Assembly: GCA_037039925.1 (NCBI GenBank)
Contig: JAXRKP010000421.1
Span: forward strand, 57,501 to 121,500
Length of the DNA: 64,000 bases
From: Doris montereyensis
Taxonomy: Eukaryota > Mollusca > Gastropoda > Nudibranchia > Dorididae
Direction of reading: 5' to 3'
Part shown: positions 57,961-64,000 of the stretch, piece after piece
Layout: every line of letters begins with the position of its first letter
Position numbering within the stretch: the first letter of the stretch is position 1
The notes under the pieces: model-generated
Database searches by the model: none
Told to the model about the DNA's origin: nothing
Seen by the model: the letters and a program-made list of their open reading frames with translations, nothing else
Position numbers and translations under genes: made by a program

Positions 57961-58390
57961 TATGAAAGTATCCATACCTCATTAGATTAGACAATGCTTT
58001 AAAACCTTATGTAAACTCAATAATGTGCCCATCGGAGGCCCCGGTGTTTCTATTTACATTTCTTTTTATCTATCAGTCTATCTGTGTATATGTGAAATTC
58101 ATGTTTTATTATCAAATGCCCATGTATGCCTTCTCAAGAGACAAATAAATGCTGTATGAACTCATTGACATTTAGGTACAATACCAAATGAGCCACTGTG
58201 TTGGGAAGTCTGAAATGATAAACAACAATGCGTGTCAAATCCACAAAAAACCCACACCAACCAGGTGGTATTTCAGATAAAGGCCTACACTTTTGTCAGT
58301 GTCAGGCAACAAACAAATAATATATACACTTACAATACATATGCCTCACACTGTAGGGTGTCATAAGGAAGAAGAGAAAACGAGGTAGAG

Positions 58391-58397
<7 letters not shown>

Positions 58398-58470
<73 letters not shown>

Positions 58471-58538
58471 CAGACAGACATAGAGAGACAGAGAAAGAGA
58501 GACAGACAGAGATATAGAGAGACAGACATACAGAGAGA

Positions 58539-58626
<88 letters not shown>
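58398..58626. repeat. (GA)n microsatellite
   Basis: Two long GA runs around a GACA/GATA-rich middle (58462-58540), between the divergent TMED and KIAA2026-like genes. Confidence 0.96.
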
Positions 58627-58629
<3 letters not shown>

Positions 58630-58634
<5 letters not shown>

Positions 58635-60677
58635 GAGAGAAAAGGAAATCGAGGAAAGGAGGACAGTAATAATTAGAATATGTGGAAGAGGAAATGAAAA
58701 AGAAAGGGAGAAAATGAAAATACATGTAATGAAAAAGATAAGAAAAGAGAGTGGTAATGCGTGCAATAGAGAGAGAGAGAAGAGGGAGAGTTGTTCTAGA
58801 GAACGGAGAAGTAAATGGAGGACTAGGAAACATACTAAAAAGAAGGGATGAAAGAACACAGATAAAAAGTACAATAAGCAATAATTTATTTTTTTATCTT
58901 ATTCTCTTTGTGATTGTTTAGATCATTGTTCGTATGTTTTCATACATTTATAATACATTTCACCTCCTATCTTTCATCCCTTTTAAACATTGCCTTTTCC
59001 CTATTCTCTTACTCCTAGTCTTTCAGGATGCAGGTAATATTTATAAAACATTAATAAGACACACTAATATGTGTCCTCACACCAGTACTGCCTCTTAGTA
59101 GTATACTCGAACAGTAGGCTACATATTACTGATTATCGACTGAGGGAAACTTAGTGCGAGAGGTGGTGGGCCTAATTACAAGAACAAAACATATTATAAT
59201 TCATCTGTTTTGTTTTTTTGTTTGTTTGACCAAAATAACCGAGATAGCCCACTGTGAAAGTATTTTGTGCATATGATCCCATGACAGTTAAACTTAAACA
59301 AAAGACGCTATGGAGTCATTTCAAATCATTCTTAACTCTTCATATTTTCACTAACACTTCAACAGTAGGGCAGTAAACGTAAAGTCAGGGATACTGGATT
59401 AAATAAAAGAATAAGATACTATCCACGATAAAGGGCATAGATCTATATTTAATGATGAAACTATACTGGAACCTCGAAATGCCTCCTTTATAAAAAAAAC
59501 AACAACTCCTTACATAATGAATGCTGTAGGACATAGATCTACATGATGTAATTTAGGTTCTACAAAGTCTAAATTGTATTTTTCCAAAGCTGTATTTTTA
59601 CCGAGCAGTATTTTAAAATAATAATGCATGGGTTGTGTTTGTCTCCCTCTTTGGGAGAGAAGAAAGACATATTCGGAGGAGAGGGGCGGGGAAAGAGGAA
59701 TGGAATCATCGGGAGCAGTGTGATAATTTTGTTGTAATATATTTATCACGTCAATGTCTTCCAGTCACTGATCAAGAGAAAAAGAAAGATCTAGATTCAG
59801 GCCAGTCGGATCAAAATTTCATCATTATTTTGGGTAAACCATGGTCAATTAAAAAGTTGACACGACGAAATATATTTTGTTTTCATTGTATAATTTTTCA
59901 TGGTATCTCAAAAAAATCATTTCAAGCAAAATTGTGCTCTTTATTAATGAATCAAACTTTGAACAAAAAATTACATGAAATCAAAATCGATTTAACATTG
60001 ATTCTAAACAAAAGATAATTATTGAAATTCTCGTTTAGGACATCTGCCGACAAGACTCTCTTTAAAAGTAGGACAGCGGTCGAAATCGAGGCCCAATTTA
60101 CGCTTTATTTGCATATATTTGTGAGCAACTTTAAATAGTCCCTTATTTTGATTAGCAAGCTATTCAATATTTGATTTAAACATATAGAAGCATAATTTCT
60201 CAATCAAAAAAAATATTTGAAAAAATCAGTTCATTAATTTTTAACCCCTTAATTCGGAAAAATCAACCAATGCAGTGACTCTAAAATTAATCCGCATGTC
60301 AATCCCACAGTACATTGCAAACTGGTCACAGAAAACCCTCACTCGACGATTATATTTTTCTGTTTTGAGCGTTTACAATAACAGAAAGTGTGTAGAGTTG
60401 TGCTGAGTTCAATATCGAAAAAGCCTATGGTATAATACTGATATTAGTTTTTCTTAAGTGATTGTAAATGTCCTTTGCTGTCCCATTTTCATTTTGAAAC
60501 GACGCATATCAATTGTCTTCCTCAACAATATGCTGTTTCTTGTAATCAAGAGGACCTACTCAGACAAGTACTTTGTTAGACAGTCCCAAATTCATTTCTC
60601 ACACCGGGAGGATATCTTCCAAACTTAGATTTCGAACTGGATTCCTTTAACTCTACTGATCATGGCCTAGGTAGGTT
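58630..60677. other. Upstream region of the KIAA2026-like gene
   Basis: No supported gene. A 127-codon frame at 59635-60018 is lysine-rich with no recognisable domain. The promoter of the KIAA2026-like gene should lie near the right end. Confidence 0.5.
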
Positions 60678-61579
60678 ATGAGGATGGAGTTAACAGATTC
60701 ATCAGTTATGGAAGCAGTGCAGCTACCTGTGAGTATAGGACAATTAGATCCTCCAGATCTAAGAATATCAGAGCATGGTCCTCGTCCAAACGTAAATATT
60801 GACCATGGGTCTACTACCACAACTACACACTTACACGGCCAATCAAACATCACTTTTACTACAAGTAGTAATACACACTATTGTGGCAATCAAGATGATC
60901 CAGCCTCACAATTTCACATGAAACCATCTTCTTTACAATTAACTCCTAAATCAGGGGCAGTTACCTCTGATTATTACTGTGGCCAAGCAGACCCATTTAC
61001 TGGATTGCACGATCACCTCGAACTCGAAATAAAAACTTCATTCACACCTACACACTTACCAGATCAAACAGCTGATTCAAACGAGATTGCATTGGTCTCA
61101 AGAACTAGTCAGATTGACAGTACTTCTGGACTAGGATATAATAAAGAATCAGACTCAATTGAAGATGATGAAGAGGATTTCTCTTTCATCCAGCCATCAA
61201 ATGAACAAACCACTTGGTGTGTCACTGTGGAAACTTGTTCAAATGACCAGAGCCATGGTCATACCCATGACAGTACCTCAGATTCATCAGCCAGAAATGG
61301 CCACATCTACCCTCATATGGAAACCGACATGGACACTCCACTGAGAAATGATTTGTCTTGTAATGATGCTGTGGAAGATGGAGGAGAGAAACTGGTCAAC
61401 AAGTTTGATGTTGAGTCCTTAGGTTATGAACTTCAAGTCGGGTACAAGATTTTAATGAGTCTAATGGGAGCTGGGAACCGCTGTGTCAACAAGCTTTTTA
61501 TTCATCCTGTGGATAACAAATTTCCAGAGACATCAGAATATTATAATAAGATATCGAAACCCATGTGGATGGGAAAGAG
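60678..61579 (+). CDS. KIAA2026-like exon 1
   Basis: Encodes MRMELTDSSVMEAVQLPVSI through a disordered region with an acidic patch (SIEDDEEDFSFIQPS) to FDVESLGYELQVGYKILM and KPMWMGK, the first bromodomain helix and ZA loop. Donor AAAGA|GTGAGT. A second in-frame ATG lies two codons downstream. Confidence 0.87.
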
Positions 61580-63796
61580 TGAGTATACGTTTAATCTTTG
61601 TATTCTGTAACCTAAACACGTCTCATGTATTTTAGATGTATTACTTTTCTACTGATCATAATATGCAAGTAATTATTCTATAACTCATTTCAGATGGCTA
61701 AATCGTGTATAGCTTTTGAAATAATTTAATATTATATTATACATCAATGTTAGTATGACAGATGCATTCAGTTATATAGATATAAATACACTCGTCATGT
61801 TTGCTTTTAACCTCAGCTATGAGTATGATGGAGAATGCTAGCTGGGAATTATTTTGAAGCCCATTTGTCTGTCCATGTTTCACATTGATCAGTTTTACAC
61901 ATACATATATTATTATTATATTGTTTTTAAAGTGTTTCAGCGTGACCTGTTGCAAACGGTTTATTAGTAGTGATGTAAGAACATGCCACCTAACACCACT
62001 GTCCGCATACGAGCACACTATCTCAGGAAACAAGACTTTTTAATTATTAATTTGCCCTTTAACAACATGTCCAGACCGGCTCACAACACGGTTTTAACAT
62101 ATCTGCCCGACAGCATGGTGTTCCAATGCATGATGTTGTATATCTCTTAATCCAGCCTAAAATATCGATACAACCTTGTATTGATTTTTGTCCATAACAA
62201 ATTTGTTTCGAAATGTAGTTTTTATCGGTGAGCCTGCATTTGTGCGAGGATACGGACTATAAATCCCTCTTTTATCTTTTAAATGTTTTTATTTCCGTAA
62301 CTTGTTTTTAAATGTTATTACAGAGCCACTTCATTGTGGTTATTCTTTGTCCTGATGTCACCAGGTTTGATGCTAAACAGAAAAAAAAAGATATTTTCCA
62401 GTTTTAAAATTTTTATAGTAACGCATTTTATTTTACATTTCAGTGAAAGAAAAAATCGAAAGCTTACAGTATACAGACCTGACAGACTTCATGGCAGACT
62501 TTAGACTCATGATTGAAAATTGTTATCGTTTTAACGGTCCGGATAATTTTGTGTCCAAGAAGGCTCAAAAGCTTGAGATGATGATGAAACAAAAGATTGC
62601 CTTATTGTCTAAGTATGTTAACTTTTGTGGACTACCTGAGTGATTTATATAATATACTAATGCAATATCTGCAATGTTCAAGGGGAAGTGAACATGTCAT
62701 AAAGTTACCTCTAAGTTTTAAGTTTGATGGATTTATACACTAATTTTATTATACAGTCGGGGGGAAATATCATGTTAATGTACCTCTGAGTTGTTAAGAT
62801 TCATTCTTCACTCATTTATCAATGTTCTTTGATTTGATTCAAGATATCACTTATCAGTGTCAGCTGACAACATTTTTAAACTCGTTTGAATATATATATT
62901 TATAGATAAAGTATTTCATGACACAATGACTGCCAACAAGTATATAAAAAAAAACTATCTATTTTTGGGTTTTTGAGCACATAAATCTGTTTTTACTTTG
63001 AAATGTGTTTGAGAGTTAAATGTTATTACATTTTTTTAAAAATTAGGGACGAAAATTAACAAAGAAGGCAAAATCTGCTATCATGGTGCCTTTTAAAAGA
63101 ATCATGATTAAGCCCACCACTGGTCTTCACTCACTGCATCTTACACTGTTATATATGACATTTCCTTGGAAATAAATTTTTTTGTGTATTTAGTTCAGAG
63201 GTGTCAGTCAGCAATCTGAAATATATATATATATATATACAAAACTGTACGTCTCAAACTTTGACCGCTCAAAACTCGAGAACCACTTCAGCCACAACCT
63301 CCATATATATAGATTTGAATAGCCTGCTTTAGTTCTTAGCGAATGAACTCTTGGATCAAATCAGTATTTTAATTGATTGGTTTTGCTAGATCAAACAATG
63401 TGTCCTTGGGAAATTACACTTTACTTAACTTTCTTTTTCTGTTCCACCCGGATGCAAGAGGCAAACGAGTAGCAAGCAGCTTTATCTGAGAAGTGAAACC
63501 TGCAGTGCAGTGAGGTTATGTTACTTGAGGTTGATAATAATTTATTCTTTAACATCTGTTCTACTGCCTAACCGTGCAAAAACTTATATTAGCTCTGGCT
63601 CTGACAGAGCCTCTAGGTCACAGACAAACTAAAATGTAGAACAAGAAAGATAATGAAAGAAAAATAATGATGTGACTAAATAAAAATTTTGATTTTCTTA
63701 TTTGTTTATTATATATTATGAACATTTCCCCCCCCAGGGATTTGCGAGACAAGTTATTGGGCTCTGTGGACACTGATGATGACATCCTTACCTCAG
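60678..63796 (+). CDS. Bromodomain protein, KIAA2026-like, 5' part (continues past the window)
   Basis: Three exons are visible: 60678-61579, 62444-62612, 63738-63796, with donors GTGAGT, GTATGT, GTAATG and phases 2, 2 and 1. The 300-residue N-terminal part is low-complexity, Ser/Thr/His/Asp-rich and without a recognised domain. A bromodomain follows: YELQVGYKILMSLM, a Pro-Met (KPMWMGK) start of the ZA end, and DFRLMIENCYRFNGPDNF with the acetyl-lysine-binding Asn. The ELQ-GY-IL and DFRLM-ENCYRFNG blocks recall vertebrate KIAA2026, from memory, so the name is tentative. ATG 60678 follows an in-frame TAG at 60672. It lies 3.1 kb from, and divergent to, the TMED gene. Confidence 0.85.
61982..62130 (+). 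repeat. Dispersed repeat, third family, copy 2
   Basis: Shares ATGCCACCTAACACCA and the AACAACA-CTC-A-CTGGCTAAC-type tail with 53022-53150, and CTATCTCAGGAAACA with 55190. In intron 1 of the KIAA2026-like gene. Confidence 0.5.
62444..62612 (+). CDS. KIAA2026-like exon 2, bromodomain helices A-C
   Basis: Reads MKEKIESLQYTDLTDFMADF, then RLMIENCYRFNGPDNF and KKAQKLEMMMKQKIALLS. It contains the conserved Tyr and Asn of the acetyl-lysine pocket. Use of the donor AA|GTATGT is supported by the in-phase next exon; otherwise a stop is reached at 62641. Confidence 0.9.
63738..63796 (+). CDS. KIAA2026-like exon 3
   Basis: After a C9 run and CAG, encodes DLRDKLLGSVDTDDDILTS in phase with exon 2, ending at CAG|GTAATG (phase 1). 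The rest of the gene lies beyond the window. Confidence 0.8.
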
Positions 63797-64000
63797 GTAA
63801 TGAAGTGAAATAGTGTATTGTATAGGGTTTGTTAGGTTTTTAATGATGTGTAAAATGTCTTTTTTAAAAAATGTTATTCTGTTATTTAGAAGATGGAACA
63901 CTTTCTTTGGTTTAATTTATCTTTAGATACATTTAGAAGATATACTTTACATTAACAATTGTAGAGGGCAAAAAAAGATACTAAAAAATGGAACCAAACC

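Noticed and set aside
58302..58881. 180-190-codon minus-strand frames rich in Ser-Leu
   Set aside because: Produced by the (GA)n tract; no domain and no splice support.
59635..60018. 127-codon frame upstream of the KIAA2026-like gene
   Set aside because: Low-complexity, lysine-rich, no recognisable domain, poor start context; likely chance.

Overview
This is eukaryotic nuclear DNA: intron-rich, AT-rich, with GT-AG introns, tRNA-derived SINEs, DNA transposons and long microsatellites. The genes are animal. The repeat style, including the very frequent motif TAGATCTAG, suggests a lophotrochozoan, probably a gastropod mollusc. That species-level guess is inference.

Three protein genes are supported. 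(1) BAZ1B (WSTF-like), + strand, about 1210-33552, can be followed through 24 coding exons. Exon 1 lies 5.5 kb upstream of exon 2. The order is WAC, basic/acidic linker, DDT, WHIM motifs, PHD finger, an apparent second PHD finger, and bromodomain, giving about 1570 residues. Splice sites and phases fit throughout, but the reading frame is interrupted at 11 places by apparent one-base indels (9 losses, 2 gains). No clear substitution nonsense codon was found. (2) A p24-family cargo receptor of the TMED1/TMED5 type, - strand, four coding exons between 57576 and 51288, lies convergent to BAZ1B. (3) The 5' part of a second bromodomain gene, + strand from 60678 and running off the right edge, resembles the vertebrate protein KIAA2026. 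It is divergent from the TMED gene.

Layout: 1-1209 upstream of BAZ1B; 1210-33552 BAZ1B; 33.6-51.2 kb a gene-free intergenic block full of SINEs and simple repeats; 51.2-57.6 kb the TMED gene; 57.6-60.7 kb the shared upstream region with a long GA tract; 60.7-64 kb the second bromodomain gene.

Mobile DNA is the other main content. I could delimit six DNA elements by terminal inverted repeats and target duplications: a decayed 3.2-kb hAT with BED finger and dimerisation-domain remnants (15641-18874), a shorter CAGGCCT-ended element (11972-12655), two TA-flanked Tigger-like elements (9392-9968, 28432-29401), a Harbinger-like element (38203-38863) and a piggyBac-like element (54199-54846). Three SINE-like families recur (called REP-A, REP-B and REP-C here). 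REP-A and REP-C appear to share a 3' tail. The hAT has split a REP-A copy.

The genes do not form a pathway. BAZ1B and the KIAA2026-like protein are chromatin readers; the TMED protein works in ER-Golgi traffic. I found no undescribed multi-gene system. The most interesting points are the second PHD finger in BAZ1B, the cluster of frame breaks, the 6-bp target duplications, and a near-perfect 32-bp intronic hairpin.
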